DNA of 64,000 nt from Prevotella sp. UBA2711 (GTDB lineage: Bacteria; Bacteroidota; Bacteroidia; Bacteroidales; Bacteroidaceae): positions 62,001 to 126,000 of the forward strand of contig DEKX01000032.1 of the NCBI GenBank assembly GCA_002354095.1. The letters run 5' to 3'. The notes beneath the pieces are model-generated. The model was not told the origin of the DNA and made no database searches. It was given only the letters and a program-made list of their open reading frames with translations. Positions 33,392 through 43,579 of the stretch are shown in pieces (the first letter of the stretch is position 1; every line of letters begins with the position of its first letter). The translations under genes and the position numbers were made by a program.

Positions 33392-34405
33392 ATGGATTGG
33401 GAAGCATACGAGAAGCATAAACCATTTGCAGGGAAGAACAAGCCTTTCATGCTCAGAAGACGAATAGGTCACGATTATGAATCGCGATGTATTTATCTTG
33501 TGACTTTAACGGTTGAAGGCCGCCGTCCACTCTTAGGACGGTTGGTTGGGGATGCCAATGCCGAAAAGGGGAGTGCCGAGGCGCCTAAGATTGTTTTGTC
33601 GCCTTTAGGAGAAAAAGTGAAGGAGATGTGGCTATCCATCAGTCTTTATCACCCAGAAATCAAGGTGCTTGCCACGATGGTAATGCCAGACCATCTGCAT
33701 GGTATCTTATTCGTGGAAAGGGCGATGGAGGTGAGTCTGGGGATGGTTATCAAGGGCTTCAAGGCTGGGTGTAATAAGGCTTATCGGAAGGAGATTGGAG
33801 GGTCTGATGGGGCTGTGCTGCAACACTGTTGCAGCAGAGGGGACATTAAGGGGTTCCTGTTTTCCAGGAATTATAATGACCATATTCTTGATAGTGATGG
33901 GGAGCTTCATCGCTGGTTCCGATATCTTGAGGATAATCCTCGCAGATTGGCTGTGAAGCGACAGCATCCTGAGTTATTTACTGTAGTTAGTGGGATTCAT
34001 ATTGGAGAGTGGGATTGTCAGATGGTTGGAAATCGGAGTTTGCTGGCTTATCCGGAAAGGGCTGCAGTGATAGTGCACAGGGCTTATAGCGACCAAGAAT
34101 ATGAAGAGCTAAAACAACGCTGGTTGGCTTTGGGTGAACATGGTGGCGTTTTGGTGAGTGCGGCTATTGCTGCAAGGGAAAAGGAGGTGATGCGCGAAGC
34201 AATGAATCGTGGCTATAAGTTGATTGTACTTCGCGAAAATGGATTTCCTCCTTTGTATAAGCCAGCTGGTGAGGCGTTTGATGCTTGTTCAAAAGGAAAT
34301 CTTTTGCAGGTGAGTCCTTGGGAGCATCACAACAAACGGCAGACGATCTCCCGTGAGCAATGTCTTCAATTGAACAGATTGGCTGAATATATTGCTAATC
34401 TATGA
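33392..34405 (+). CDS. Y1 (REP-associated) transposase fused to a DprA/SLOG-like domain
   Basis: 337 residues from the ATG at 33392 (a GTG directly before it is the alternative). Residues about 20-200 form an HUH single-strand transposase domain: the metal-binding HLH in MVMPDHLHGIL (H101, H103) and the likely nucleophile Tyr161 in FSRNYNDHIL. Residues about 215-337 do not belong to the transposase fold. GGVLVSAAIAAREKEVMREA, GYKLIVLRENGFPPLYKPAG and CSKGNLLQVSPWEHH resemble the Rossmann-like DprA/SLOG fold. RAYT enzymes act on REP hairpins with a GTAG foot, and such structures lie upstream. Both domains look intact. The stop abuts the convergent ddh terminator. Confidence 0.82.
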   Translation: MDWEAYEKHKPFAGKNKPFMLRRRIGHDYESRCIYLVTLTVEGRRPLLGRLVGDANAEKGSAEAPKIVLSPLGEKVKEMWLSISLYHPEIKVLATMVMPDHLHGILFVERAMEVSLGMVIKGFKAGCNKAYRKEIGGSDGAVLQHCCSRGDIKGFLFSRNYNDHILDSDGELHRWFRYLEDNPRRLAVKRQHPELFTVVSGIHIGEWDCQMVGNRSLLAYPERAAVIVHRAYSDQEYEELKQRWLALGEHGGVLVSAAIAAREKEVMREAMNRGYKLIVLRENGFPPLYKPAGEAFDACSKGNLLQVSPWEHHNKRQTISREQCLQLNRLAEYIANL

Positions 34406-34447
34406 AAAAGCCCGACTTACCAGTCAGTGTGTTCTGGTAAATCGGAC
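34404..34447 (-). terminator. Terminator of ddh
   Basis: On the minus strand GTCCGATTTACCA pairs with TGGTAAGTCGGGC (13 bp, two G-U), 12-base loop, then five T. On the plus strand the same stem has two mismatches, so it works for ddh rather than for the transposase gene. Confidence 0.8.
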
Positions 34448-34475
34448 TATTCGTATATCCAACTATAGAAATGGG

Positions 34476-35375
34476 TTATACCAAGTGCTCAATCAAGTCG
34501 GCACGCTCGCCTGGGAGCATATCGATGACAGGAATCTCAATCATGGTGTAGCAACCTGGTTGCTGGCGCATAGAAGCGCGAGCCACATTCACTAGAACCT
34601 GAGCCGTCAGGGCAGGGTTGTTGATGCTCATGTTGAACTCGAAACGCTGGTTCTGTGTCTTACCACTTACACCCTTGCGAACAAGATTCACACCATGCCC
34701 CATATCGCGAACAGCATCTACCGACTCAACGGCAAATACGTGCGTCTCGTCGTTGGCAAAATAAGGATCGGCCTTGATAGCAGCAGTTACATCCTCCAAC
34801 TTGGCACCGTCTTCCAGCTCTACATATACCATACGGCGATGAATGCCCTCGCCCAAAGGAATGGTCATAGAAAGAGCATTTTTCACTCCAGCCTTAGAGC
34901 GTACGCAAACAGAGTGGCCCATCGACATACCAGGTCCGAAGTTGGTATAGCTCAGACCTTTAGGAGCCAAGCTCTGCATCAGGGTACGAACGATGGAGTC
35001 GGAACCTGGATCCCATCCGGCAGCGATGACGCTGACAGTACCCGTCTGCTTGTTGATTTCCATCAGACGCTCGCGATAGCCACGGATATTGGTGTGGATA
35101 TCGAAAGAATCGACCGTATTGATGCCCAAAGGAAGAATCTGCTTTGCATATTCCTCGCATGAACGGGTAGGAGTGGCCAGAATAGCCACATCGACGTCTT
35201 TCAGTTCCTTAATATCCTTCACAACCTCATAGGGAGCCAGTTCTGCTGGTTTGTCAGCAGAACCATTACGGCGTACTACTCCTGCAATCTCAAAATCGGC
35301 TGAAGCCTCCAGAGCTTCGATGGTAAATTTGCCGATATTACCGTATCCAACAACGGCTGCACGAATCTTTTTCAT
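34476..35375 (-). CDS. ddh: meso-Diaminopimelate D-dehydrogenase
   Basis: NADPH-dependent reductive amination of tetrahydrodipicolinate directly to meso-diaminopimelate, bypassing the succinylase route to cell-wall precursor and lysine. 299 residues: N-terminal Rossmann motif VVGYGNIGKF (8-17), then TPTRSCEEYA, DSFDIHTNI, AAGWDPGSDS and GPGMSMGHS, all hallmarks of the Ddh family. Single-gene unit with its own -7 element (35420-35427) and terminator. Works downstream of asd and the DapA/B steps, which are not in the window. Confidence 0.93.
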   Translation of the reverse strand: MKKIRAAVVGYGNIGKFTIEALEASADFEIAGVVRRNGSADKPAELAPYEVVKDIKELKDVDVAILATPTRSCEEYAKQILPLGINTVDSFDIHTNIRGYRERLMEINKQTGTVSVIAAGWDPGSDSIVRTLMQSLAPKGLSYTNFGPGMSMGHSVCVRSKAGVKNALSMTIPLGEGIHRRMVYVELEDGAKLEDVTAAIKADPYFANDETHVFAVESVDAVRDMGHGVNLVRKGVSGKTQNQRFEFNMSINNPALTAQVLVNVARASMRQQPGCYTMIEIPVIDMLPGERADLIEHLV

Positions 35376-35419
35376 CTTTTTTTCTTCTATTTAGTTTGTA
35401 TTTATGTCAAAATCGGTTG

Positions 35420-35427
35420 CAAAATTA
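35420..35427 (-). promoter_or_regulatory. Probable -7 element of ddh
   Basis: TAATTTTG on the minus strand, about 44 bp before the ATG; the -33 box is weak. Confidence 0.5.
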
Positions 35428-35517
35428 CACTTTTTCGACGAAATACGTAACGAAACGGAAGAATATTTTCTTAAAAAGTAACCTTTTGTAATAATATGGC
35501 TGTATTTGCAGGAGAAA

Positions 35518-35566
35518 TACAATAAATTGTAAGCAAAATGCGTTTTAAAGATTGTATTAATACAAT
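35518..35566. repeat. Two palindromes built from TACAAT upstream of ruvA
   Basis: Site 1 (35518-35531) is TACAAT-AA-ATTGTA; site 2 (35551-35566) is the perfect 16-bp palindrome ATTGTATTAATACAAT. They share one hexamer half-site, present four times in 49 bp. Site 2 ends 9 bp before the ruvA ATG. Confidence 0.75.
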
Positions 35567-35575
35567 TACGTGCGT

Positions 35576-36178
35576 ATGATAGATTATATTAAAGGGGAGT
35601 TGACCGAGCTGACTCCCGCATTGGCTACCGTAGAAGCCGCAGGCGTGGGATATGGATTGAATATCTCGCTGAACACCTATAGTGCCATTCAAGGTAAGAA
35701 AGACGTGAAACTCTATGTCTATGAGTCGATTCGCGAGGATGCCTATGTGCTTTATGGGTTTGTGAACAAGAAGGAAAGAGAAATGTTTGAATTGCTCATT
35801 ACCGTCAGCGGTGTAGGTCCTAATACGGCTCGCATGATGCTCTCGTCAATGAGTGTGCAGGAACTCTGTACAGCCATTTCCACAGGTAACGAACGAGTGG
35901 TGAAGGGCATTAAGGGTATTGGCAAGATGACGGCACAACGCATCATCGTTGATTTGCGCGACAAGATAGTGGCTTTGGGTATAGCTGATGAAATACCGGC
36001 AGGAGGCAGCGTGGCTATGCCGGTCAACAATGCCGTCAAGGACGAAGCCGTATCAGCCCTCACTATGTTAGGTTTCGCCCCGGCACCCTCGCAAAAGGTG
36101 GTGTTGGCTATCCTGCAGGAACAGCCCGATGCTCCTGTTGAGCAAGTGGTGAAGATGGCCCTCAAGCAAATCAAATAG
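35576..36178 (+). CDS. ruvA: Holliday junction branch migration subunit RuvA
   Basis: 200 residues. RuvA tetramers hold the four-way junction while RuvB drives migration. N-terminal OB fold (YIKGELTELTPALATVEAAGVGYGLNIS), two helix-hairpin-helix motifs (ITVSGVGPNTARMMLSS, IKGIGKMTAQRIIVDL) and the C-terminal RuvB-contact domain (AVSALTMLGFAPAPSQKVV). The ATG at 35576 gives the conserved MIDYIKG; a GTG two codons earlier is possible. No TAnnTTTG box is evident, but two TACAAT palindromes occupy the leader. It is followed 4 bp later by sprA. Confidence 0.94.
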   Translation: MIDYIKGELTELTPALATVEAAGVGYGLNISLNTYSAIQGKKDVKLYVYESIREDAYVLYGFVNKKEREMFELLITVSGVGPNTARMMLSSMSVQELCTAISTGNERVVKGIKGIGKMTAQRIIVDLRDKIVALGIADEIPAGGSVAMPVNNAVKDEAVSALTMLGFAPAPSQKVVLAILQEQPDAPVEQVVKMALKQIK

Positions 36179-36182
36179 CACT

Positions 36183-39100
36183 TTGAATAAACGGGTTGCC
36201 TATATTGCGGCAGTTTTGCTGAGCATCGGAACATTTGCCATGTCTCCGCAAGACGACAAGACGAAGAAGCAGACAAATACTGCTCCTCCGCCTAAGGAGC
36301 AACCCATCCTTGCCGAAGAAGAGGAAATACCTGACTCGCTGTTGCATCCCCGTTGGCGAATCAAGAAGACAACCCCTTTGTTCGTCAGCGATCTGGATAG
36401 TGCTGCCGTTGACCTCCGTATGCCTGATAACATCAAGCAACAGGCAGAATACGACGATTCAGCAGGTGTCTATCTGATTGGTTCGAAGATAGGCAGTTCG
36501 TATCTGAACACTCCTATTCTGATGACCCCCGATGAATATCAGGAATGGAGCAGGGAAAGAGAATTGCGTAAGTTCTTCCGTCAGAAGAATGCAGCCAGTT
36601 TCGCACAGAAAGGCAAGGAGAAATTCGATTTTCTGGATATGCACTTCGACTTAGGACCAGCCGAGAAAATATTCGGTCCTGGTGGTGTGCGTATCAAGAC
36701 GCAGGGAACAGCCGAACTGAAACTCGGTGCCAATTTCAAGAGCATTGACAACCCTTCGTTGCCAGAGCGCAACAGGAATACCAAAGCCATTGATTTCGAA
36801 GAAAAAATCAACTTGAACATGACGGGTAAGGTGGGCGATAAGGTGAACATGAACCTGAACTACAACACCGATGCCACCTTCGACTTCGATACCAAGAACA
36901 TCAAGTTGCGCTACGAAGGCAAGGAAGACGAAATCATCAAACTCATTGAGGCAGGTAATGTGACCTTCCCCACCAATAACTCGTTGGTGAAAGGTGCTTC
37001 CAGCTTATTTGGTGTGCGCACGGATATGCAGTTTGGTAAGCTGAAACTCCAGACCGTCTTCTCGCAGAAGAAATCAACCACCAGTAGTGTGTCGTCGCGT
37101 GGTGGCGTACAACTGACCCCCTTCGAGTTCAATGTAGCCGATTATGAAGAGAACCGCCACTTCTTCCTGGCACAGTATTTCAGAGAGCATTATGACGAGT
37201 CGATGTCGAAACTGCCTAATCTGATGTCAGGTATTCAGATTACGCGAGTGGAAGTGTGGGTTACTAATAAATCAGGAACAACCGCTAATACCCGCAATGT
37301 GATAGCTTTGACCGATTTGGGTGAAAGCACGTCAGCACGGTGGGGTAGTGGAAGCGGCATTTCGGCTCTTCCCAATAATACAGCCAACGACGAATACAAT
37401 GCGATGAACACAACCTATGCCGACGCCCGCAATATTGACCAGACCTCGGCAGTACTGGATGGAGTGGGGCAGTTTACAGGTAGTGTTGACTACGAGAAAC
37501 TGGCTTCAGCCCGACTGTTGAACAGTGGGGAATATACCGTCAATAAGGCATTGGGCTATATCTCGCTGAAAACCAGTTTGCAGACGGATCAGGTATTGGC
37601 TGTTGCCTTCGAATACACCTATGGCGGCATGACCTATCAGGTGGGCGAATTTGCCAGCGACCGCACCAATGCCCGAGAAGCCCTCTACGTGAAGTCGCTG
37701 AAGAATACCAGCAATAACCCTTCGCAGAAGAACTGGAAGTTGATGATGAAGAATGTCTATTATCTCGCATCGAATGTCGAGAAGACCAAGTTCCGCCTTG
37801 ACATCAAGTTCCAAAGCGATACGGCAGGTGTCTATCTCACTTATATCCCAGAGGTAAAGGATATCACGCTGTTGAAAGGATTGGGTTGCGACCGACTGGA
37901 CAATAACAACCGTGCCCATCCCAATGGCTATTTCGATTTTGTAGAAGGCTATACCGTCAGTGAGGGTCGTGTGTTCTTCCCATCCGTAGAGCCCTTTGGC
38001 ACGACACTCCGCAGATTTCTGGAGAGGAACAATGTGTCGGCTGATAAGGTAGCCAAATATACTTTCCAGGAACTCTATGACACCACTCGGACAGCTGCCA
38101 GACAGATGACGGACAAGAACAAATATCTGTTAGTGGGACAGTTCAAGGGAACATCAGCCAATGTGATTTCGCTGGGTGCCTATAACGTACCGCAAGGCTC
38201 GGTGGTGGTAACGGCTGGTGGTGTTATCCTGAAGGAAGGTTCCGATTATACGGTTGACTATTCTGCTGGTGAGGTAACCATTCTGAATCAGAGTATTATC
38301 GACGCTGGTACGAATGTCAATGTATCGCTCGAGAGTAATACCGATTATGGAATGCAACGCAAGACTATGTTGGGACTCAACTGGGAGTATGATTTCTCCA
38401 AAGACCTCCAGTTGGGCGGTACGTGGCAATATCTCACAGAACAGACACTGACCTCCAAGGTCACTATGGGACAGGAGCCTCTGCGAAATATGCTGTGGGG
38501 CGTGAATATCAACTGGAAGCACGAGAGTCAGTGGCTTACCAATATGCTCAACAAGTTGCCGTTCCTGCATTGTACGCAACCCTCACAGATTTCGTTTACT
38601 GGCGAATTTGCCCAACTTATAGCCGGGCAGGCAGGAGGTACGCAGGACAATGCCTCGTATATCGATGATTTCGAGAATGCCAAGAATGCTATCAGTGTGA
38701 GCGAGCCCAAAGCCTGGGTGATGTCAAGTGTGCCTACGATGTTTAAGGAACAGGCCGATAAGGATTCCGTAACCAGTGGTTTTAACCGTTCGCTGTTGGC
38801 GTGGTATAATATCGACCCCTTGTTCACCTATCGTTCTTCATCACTCACCCCCAGTCATATCAAGAGCGATTTGGAACAACTGTCTAACCACTATGTACGT
38901 GCCGTCTATGTCAGCGAACTCTATCCTAACCGCCAGCAGAGCACCTACAGTGGTGCCACAGCCACACTGCCCATCTTCGATTTGGCTTACTATCCAGACG
39001 AAAGAGGTGCTTATAACCTGTCAACAGAGGTAGGTCTGGATGGTAAACTCACCAATCCGCAACAGCGTTGGGGAGGACTGATGCGTAAACTCGATACCAA

Positions 39101-42100
39101 TGATTTTGAAACAGCCAATGTGGAATATATCGAATTCTGGTTGATGGACCCCTTTATCTATTCTTCCAGACGAGGCGATGCATCCGATTATGGAGGTGAT
39201 TTGTATATCAACCTTGGCGAGGTAAGCGAGGATATCCTGCGAGACGGCAAGAAATTCTATGAAAGTGGTATGCCCGTTGATAACACAGGCAGTTTCGTCA
39301 ACTCAGCCTGGGGTAAGATTCCCGTCCAGCCTACACAGGTCTATGCCTTTGCCACCTCAACAGGTTCGCGAGCCAAACAGGATGTGGGATTCAACGGACT
39401 GACTGACGAGGAAGAGCGTGCCAAACCAGCCTATGCCAATTTCCTGAACGGCGTAACCGTGAATGACAGTGTGCGTGCTGCTTGGAATGCTGACCCGGCC
39501 AATGATAACTATCACTATTTCCGCGGGGCTGATTTAGATGCCCGTCAGGCTTCTATCCTCGAGCGATATAAACGTATCAATATGCCCCAAGGCAACTCAC
39601 CCGACAGTGACCAGCAGACAGAGGGCTATGATACGAGTTACAAGACATTCCCTGATGTAGAAGATATCAATCAGGACTTCACCTTGAATGAATATGAACG
39701 CTACTATCAGTATAAGGTGAGCATCCGTCCTGAAGATATGCAACTGGGGCGCAACCATATCACCGATATCCGTGAGGCAAGTGTATCCCTGCGCAATGGT
39801 TCACGGGAAACGGTGAAATGGTATCAGTTCCGTATCCCACTCGACCAGTATGACGACAAAGTAGGAAGCATCAGCGACTTCACCAGCGTGCGCTTCATGC
39901 GTATGTTCCTCACCCAGTTCAAGCATCCTATCGTGTTGCGTTTCGGTTCACTGGATTTGGTACGTGGCGAATGGCGTGTCTATCAGCAGCCTCTGACCAC
40001 TGGAGCAGCAAGCGGAACCATGGAAGTGAGTGCCGTGAATATTGAGGAAAACAACGACCGCCGCCCCGTCAACTACGTGTTGCCTCCTGGTATCAGTCGT
40101 GTGACAGACCCCTCGCAGCCTCAGTTGGTAGAGGAGAATGAGCAGTCTATGAATATGATGGTGCATAACCTGGCTCCAGGTGAATCGAAAGCCGTCTATA
40201 AGAACTCGATGCTCGACCTGCGCCGATACAAGCACTTGCAGATGTTCAATCATGCCAACCATCTGATTGATGATAACAATCTGAAGGATGGCGAACTGGC
40301 ACTCTTTATCCGAATGGGTAATGACTACAAGAACAACTATTACGAGTATGTTATTCCGCTATCGCTGACTCCTGATCGCAGTGACTATAATAAATATAAG
40401 GTGGAAGACTGTCGTGCCGTCTGGCCTCAGGAGAATATGCTGGATGTGGACCTCTCGTTGTTTACTTCGCTGAAAAAAGAGCGTAATAAGTCGAAAGCTG
40501 CTGGTGGTGCTACCTTCAACCAACTCTACTCCAAGCCCGACCCTGACCATCCGGCAAATACTGTCAGCATCATGGGTAACCCCTCATTGGGTGAGATAAA
40601 GACCATGATGATAGGTGTGCGTAATATATCTACGGAACAGAAATCCGGCGAGGTGTGGGTGAATGAGCTGCGACTGAAGGAGAGTAACAGCAATGGTGGA
40701 TGGGCTGCCAGTGGTGCCTTGAATATGCAACTCTCCGATCTCGGCTCTATTAATCTGACAGGAAAGGTTATGACGGCAGGCTTCGGCGGTCTGGAGGAGG
40801 GCGTGATGCAGCGTTCGATGGAAGACTACAAGACCTACTCGCTGACTGCCAATTTCGATTTGGGTAAATTCTTCCCTGACAAGGCGAAAGTGAGTGCTCC
40901 GCTCTACTATTCTGTTACGAAGGAAGAAAAGCGCCCGAAGTATAATCCTCTCGATACCGACATGGAATTGAAAGATGCACTGGATGCTGCTCCCTCACAG
41001 CATGAGCGTGACTCGATAGAGAGTATTGCTGTCACCAAGACCACCAATACCAATTTCTCGTTGTCGAATGTCAGGGTTGGAATCAAGACCAAACGCCATC
41101 CGATGCCATATGACCCTGCCAACTTCTCGTTCTCATACAGTCATTCACATCGCTATACGAGTGGTGAGACTACGGTCTATGAGAAAGAAGACCAGTGGCG
41201 CGGCTCGCTCAGTTATAACTATAGCCCTGTGTATAAGGCATGGGAACCTTTCAAGAAGAGTAAAAGTAAGTCGAAGTGGGCACAATATCCTAAGCAGTTC
41301 GGACTCAACTGGTTGCCGCAAAACATCTCCTTTAATACGGAAATGACGCGAAGCTACTATGAGTTGCAGGAACGTGATATGGAAGATTTGGGTGGGCAGA
41401 AACTGCCCGTAACCTTCAATTCGCAATTCCTGTGGAACCGTGAGTTCTCCATCCGATGGGACTTGACCAAGAATCTGCACATGAATTTCCAGTCGGCTAC
41501 ACATGCTGAAATCAAGGAGCCCTATGACGAACGGCCTATCAATAAGGACTTGTATCCTGACCGTTATGAGGCTTGGAAGGATTCTGTATGGCACAGCATC
41601 AAGCATTTTGGTACGCCATTAGACTACCAACAGCAATTCACAGCCTCCCTGCAGTTGCCTCTGAATAAACTGCCTATCTTTGACTGGGTGACCAGTGATG
41701 CTACCTATAATGCAACGTATAATTGGGTGAGGGGTACCGATTTGGAAAACGGAACCAGTCTGGGTAATACGATTGCCAATAATCGCCAGTTGAATATCAA
41801 CGGCAATTTCAATATGGAGACGCTCTATAATCATATTCCGTTCCTCAAGAAAGCCAACGAACGGTTTAAGAAGGCTGCATCTACACCAACCCGGACACAG
41901 AAGAAAACTAGAAATAAGAATAACAAACAAGGTAATAAAGAGGAAAAGATACTGCCTAAGAACCAGAACGCTTGGCAGAAGGAGGTAACCCTCTCGGCGG
42001 ATTCTTCCATCATTGTGAATCATGGTAAGAAAACAAAGAAACTGACAGTTGTGGCACGTACCAAAGATGGAAAGAAGTACTCGCTGAAATACAAAGTGCT

Positions 42101-43562
42101 GGACGAAAACCGCATCCGTATCAATACGCGAGACACGGTGCAGTTGATGCTGAGTGTCGCTCCCAAGCCAGCTGCCGATAAACAGTGGTGGTACAAACCT
42201 GCGCAGTCGGCTGCCCGTGTGTTGATGATGGTGCGTTCTATCGGTATTTCCTATCGCAATCAATATTCGATGTCTATACCTGGCTTCCTCCCCAATATCG
42301 GCGATGCCTTCGGACAGCGTACAGGTAGTGTGATGGCTCCAGGTCTGGGTTTTGCCTTTGGTATGGTGGATGATAGCTACATTCAGAAAGCACGCGACAA
42401 TGGTTGGTTGCTCCATAACGACGATGTGGCTACTCCGGCAACGACCAATCTTACTACTGATTTGCAAATCAGGGCAACATTGGAACCGATACGCGACTTG
42501 AAGATAGACCTGAATGCCAGTCGTACGGAGACGAAGGCACGTTCTATACAATACATGTATGACGGAATGCCTACCACTCAGAGTGGAACTTTCACCATGA
42601 CCACCATTTCGCTGAAATCGGCATTGGAGGGAATGGGTGATGCGAATAATGGCTTCCATTCAGCATCCTTCGATCGTTTCTGTAATATGCTTACGGACTT
42701 CCAACAGCGCGCTGAGGCTCACTATGGTAAGTCGGTTGATGCCTATAGTGCCAGTGTGATGATTCCGGCATTTCTCTCTGCCTATACGGGCAGTGGCGGG
42801 TCGAATCTGAGCTTCTTCCCTGCTCTTACTCGCCTGTTGCCTAACTGGACCGTGCGCTATACGGGACTCTCAAGACTTCCTTGGTTCCGTGATACGTTTA
42901 AGAGTGTCACGCTGAATCATTCATATAAGAGTATTTACGCAGTGGGCAGTTATACCTCCAATGCAGGTACAACATCCCAGTTGGGATATAACGTGCCGAC
43001 AGTCAGTCTTAATGAATCGTTCTCCCCCTTGTTAGGTGTCGATGTCACTTTCCATAATAATCTGACGGCTAAGGTGGAGTATCGTACCACCCGTGTGCTG
43101 AACCTGTCAATGACCAGTATTCAGATAAATGAGAGTCGTTCCAACGACTTGGTGGTAGGTCTGGCTTATAAGATTAGCGACTTCAATATTTTCGGCACCA
43201 ATGGTAACCGAAAAGTGAAAAGAGCACAGCGTGGAAGTAGGCGGAATGCCCAGAATGCGCAGACTCAGAGTAATGCTACGGCTCCAAGGACGGGCGTCAA
43301 CCACGACTTGAACCTGCGACTGGACTTCTCGTTGCGTAAACAGGCAGCAATCACCCGTGATATAGCCACCCGTACCAGTGCTGCCAGCAGTGGCAATACA
43401 GCCTTGAAGATTTCCTTTATGGCCGACTATACCTTGTCACGTTTGTTGACACTGAGCGCATACTATGACAGGCAGACAAATACCCCATTACTGTCGTCCA
43501 ATAGTTACCCCACAACCACCCATGACTTCGGTTTGTCGATGAAATTCAGCCTGACACGCTAA
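36183..43562 (+). CDS. sprA: SprA/Sov, outer-membrane translocon of the type IX secretion system
   Basis: 2459 residues. SprA forms the giant 36-strand barrel through which T9SS cargo leaves the outer membrane. Signal peptide MNKRVAYIAAVLLSIGTFA; N-terminal SprA motifs around 150-290 (GGVRIKTQGTAELKLGANFK; TFPTNNSLVKGASSLFGVRT); a conserved IDDFENAKNAISVSEP segment near 820; and many aromatic-terminated strands down to DFGLSMKFSLTR. A Lys/Arg/Asn-rich linker of about 20 residues lies near 1905. Translation appears to start at TTG (36183), because the first in-frame ATG is beyond the signal peptide. Synteny with ruvA is typical of Bacteroidetes. No T9SS cargo domain was noticed in the window. 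Confidence 0.95.
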   Translation: MNKRVAYIAAVLLSIGTFAMSPQDDKTKKQTNTAPPPKEQPILAEEEEIPDSLLHPRWRIKKTTPLFVSDLDSAAVDLRMPDNIKQQAEYDDSAGVYLIGSKIGSSYLNTPILMTPDEYQEWSRERELRKFFRQKNAASFAQKGKEKFDFLDMHFDLGPAEKIFGPGGVRIKTQGTAELKLGANFKSIDNPSLPERNRNTKAIDFEEKINLNMTGKVGDKVNMNLNYNTDATFDFDTKNIKLRYEGKEDEIIKLIEAGNVTFPTNNSLVKGASSLFGVRTDMQFGKLKLQTVFSQKKSTTSSVSSRGGVQLTPFEFNVADYEENRHFFLAQYFREHYDESMSKLPNLMSGIQITRVEVWVTNKSGTTANTRNVIALTDLGESTSARWGSGSGISALPNNTANDEYNAMNTTYADARNIDQTSAVLDGVGQFTGSVDYEKLASARLLNSGEYTVNKALGYISLKTSLQTDQVLAVAFEYTYGGMTYQVGEFASDRTNAREALYVKSLKNTSNNPSQKNWKLMMKNVYYLASNVEKTKFRLDIKFQSDTAGVYLTYIPEVKDITLLKGLGCDRLDNNNRAHPNGYFDFVEGYTVSEGRVFFPSVEPFGTTLRRFLERNNVSADKVAKYTFQELYDTTRTAARQMTDKNKYLLVGQFKGTSANVISLGAYNVPQGSVVVTAGGVILKEGSDYTVDYSAGEVTILNQSIIDAGTNVNVSLESNTDYGMQRKTMLGLNWEYDFSKDLQLGGTWQYLTEQTLTSKVTMGQEPLRNMLWGVNINWKHESQWLTNMLNKLPFLHCTQPSQISFTGEFAQLIAGQAGGTQDNASYIDDFENAKNAISVSEPKAWVMSSVPTMFKEQADKDSVTSGFNRSLLAWYNIDPLFTYRSSSLTPSHIKSDLEQLSNHYVRAVYVSELYPNRQQSTYSGATATLPIFDLAYYPDERGAYNLSTEVGLDGKLTNPQQRWGGLMRKLDTNDFETANVEYIEFWLMDPFIYSSRRGDASDYGGDLYINLGEVSEDILRDGKKFYESGMPVDNTGSFVNSAWGKIPVQPTQVYAFATSTGSRAKQDVGFNGLTDEEERAKPAYANFLNGVTVNDSVRAAWNADPANDNYHYFRGADLDARQASILERYKRINMPQGNSPDSDQQTEGYDTSYKTFPDVEDINQDFTLNEYERYYQYKVSIRPEDMQLGRNHITDIREASVSLRNGSRETVKWYQFRIPLDQYDDKVGSISDFTSVRFMRMFLTQFKHPIVLRFGSLDLVRGEWRVYQQPLTTGAASGTMEVSAVNIEENNDRRPVNYVLPPGISRVTDPSQPQLVEENEQSMNMMVHNLAPGESKAVYKNSMLDLRRYKHLQMFNHANHLIDDNNLKDGELALFIRMGNDYKNNYYEYVIPLSLTPDRSDYNKYKVEDCRAVWPQENMLDVDLSLFTSLKKERNKSKAAGGATFNQLYSKPDPDHPANTVSIMGNPSLGEIKTMMIGVRNISTEQKSGEVWVNELRLKESNSNGGWAASGALNMQLSDLGSINLTGKVMTAGFGGLEEGVMQRSMEDYKTYSLTANFDLGKFFPDKAKVSAPLYYSVTKEEKRPKYNPLDTDMELKDALDAAPSQHERDSIESIAVTKTTNTNFSLSNVRVGIKTKRHPMPYDPANFSFSYSHSHRYTSGETTVYEKEDQWRGSLSYNYSPVYKAWEPFKKSKSKSKWAQYPKQFGLNWLPQNISFNTEMTRSYYELQERDMEDLGGQKLPVTFNSQFLWNREFSIRWDLTKNLHMNFQSATHAEIKEPYDERPINKDLYPDRYEAWKDSVWHSIKHFGTPLDYQQQFTASLQLPLNKLPIFDWVTSDATYNATYNWVRGTDLENGTSLGNTIANNRQLNINGNFNMETLYNHIPFLKKANERFKKAASTPTRTQKKTRNKNNKQGNKEEKILPKNQNAWQKEVTLSADSSIIVNHGKKTKKLTVVARTKDGKKYSLKYKVLDENRIRINTRDTVQLMLSVAPKPAADKQWWYKPAQSAARVLMMVRSIGISYRNQYSMSIPGFLPNIGDAFGQRTGSVMAPGLGFAFGMVDDSYIQKARDNGWLLHNDDVATPATTNLTTDLQIRATLEPIRDLKIDLNASRTETKARSIQYMYDGMPTTQSGTFTMTTISLKSALEGMGDANNGFHSASFDRFCNMLTDFQQRAEAHYGKSVDAYSASVMIPAFLSAYTGSGGSNLSFFPALTRLLPNWTVRYTGLSRLPWFRDTFKSVTLNHSYKSIYAVGSYTSNAGTTSQLGYNVPTVSLNESFSPLLGVDVTFHNNLTAKVEYRTTRVLNLSMTSIQINESRSNDLVVGLAYKISDFNIFGTNGNRKVKRAQRGSRRNAQNAQTQSNATAPRTGVNHDLNLRLDFSLRKQAAITRDIATRTSAASSGNTALKISFMADYTLSRLLTLSAYYDRQTNTPLLSSNSYPTTTHDFGLSMKFSLTR

Positions 43563-43579
43563 AAATTCGGTCTTTTTTC

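Noticed and set aside
33392..34405. Complete IS200/IS605 element
   Set aside because: No TnpB and no element ends beyond the gene. The enzyme is larger than TnpA and has an extra domain, fitting a RAYT-type single gene.
35376..35575. Lysine riboswitch upstream of ddh
   Set aside because: No multi-helix structure or conserved core seen; the ddh leader is only about 35-40 bases.
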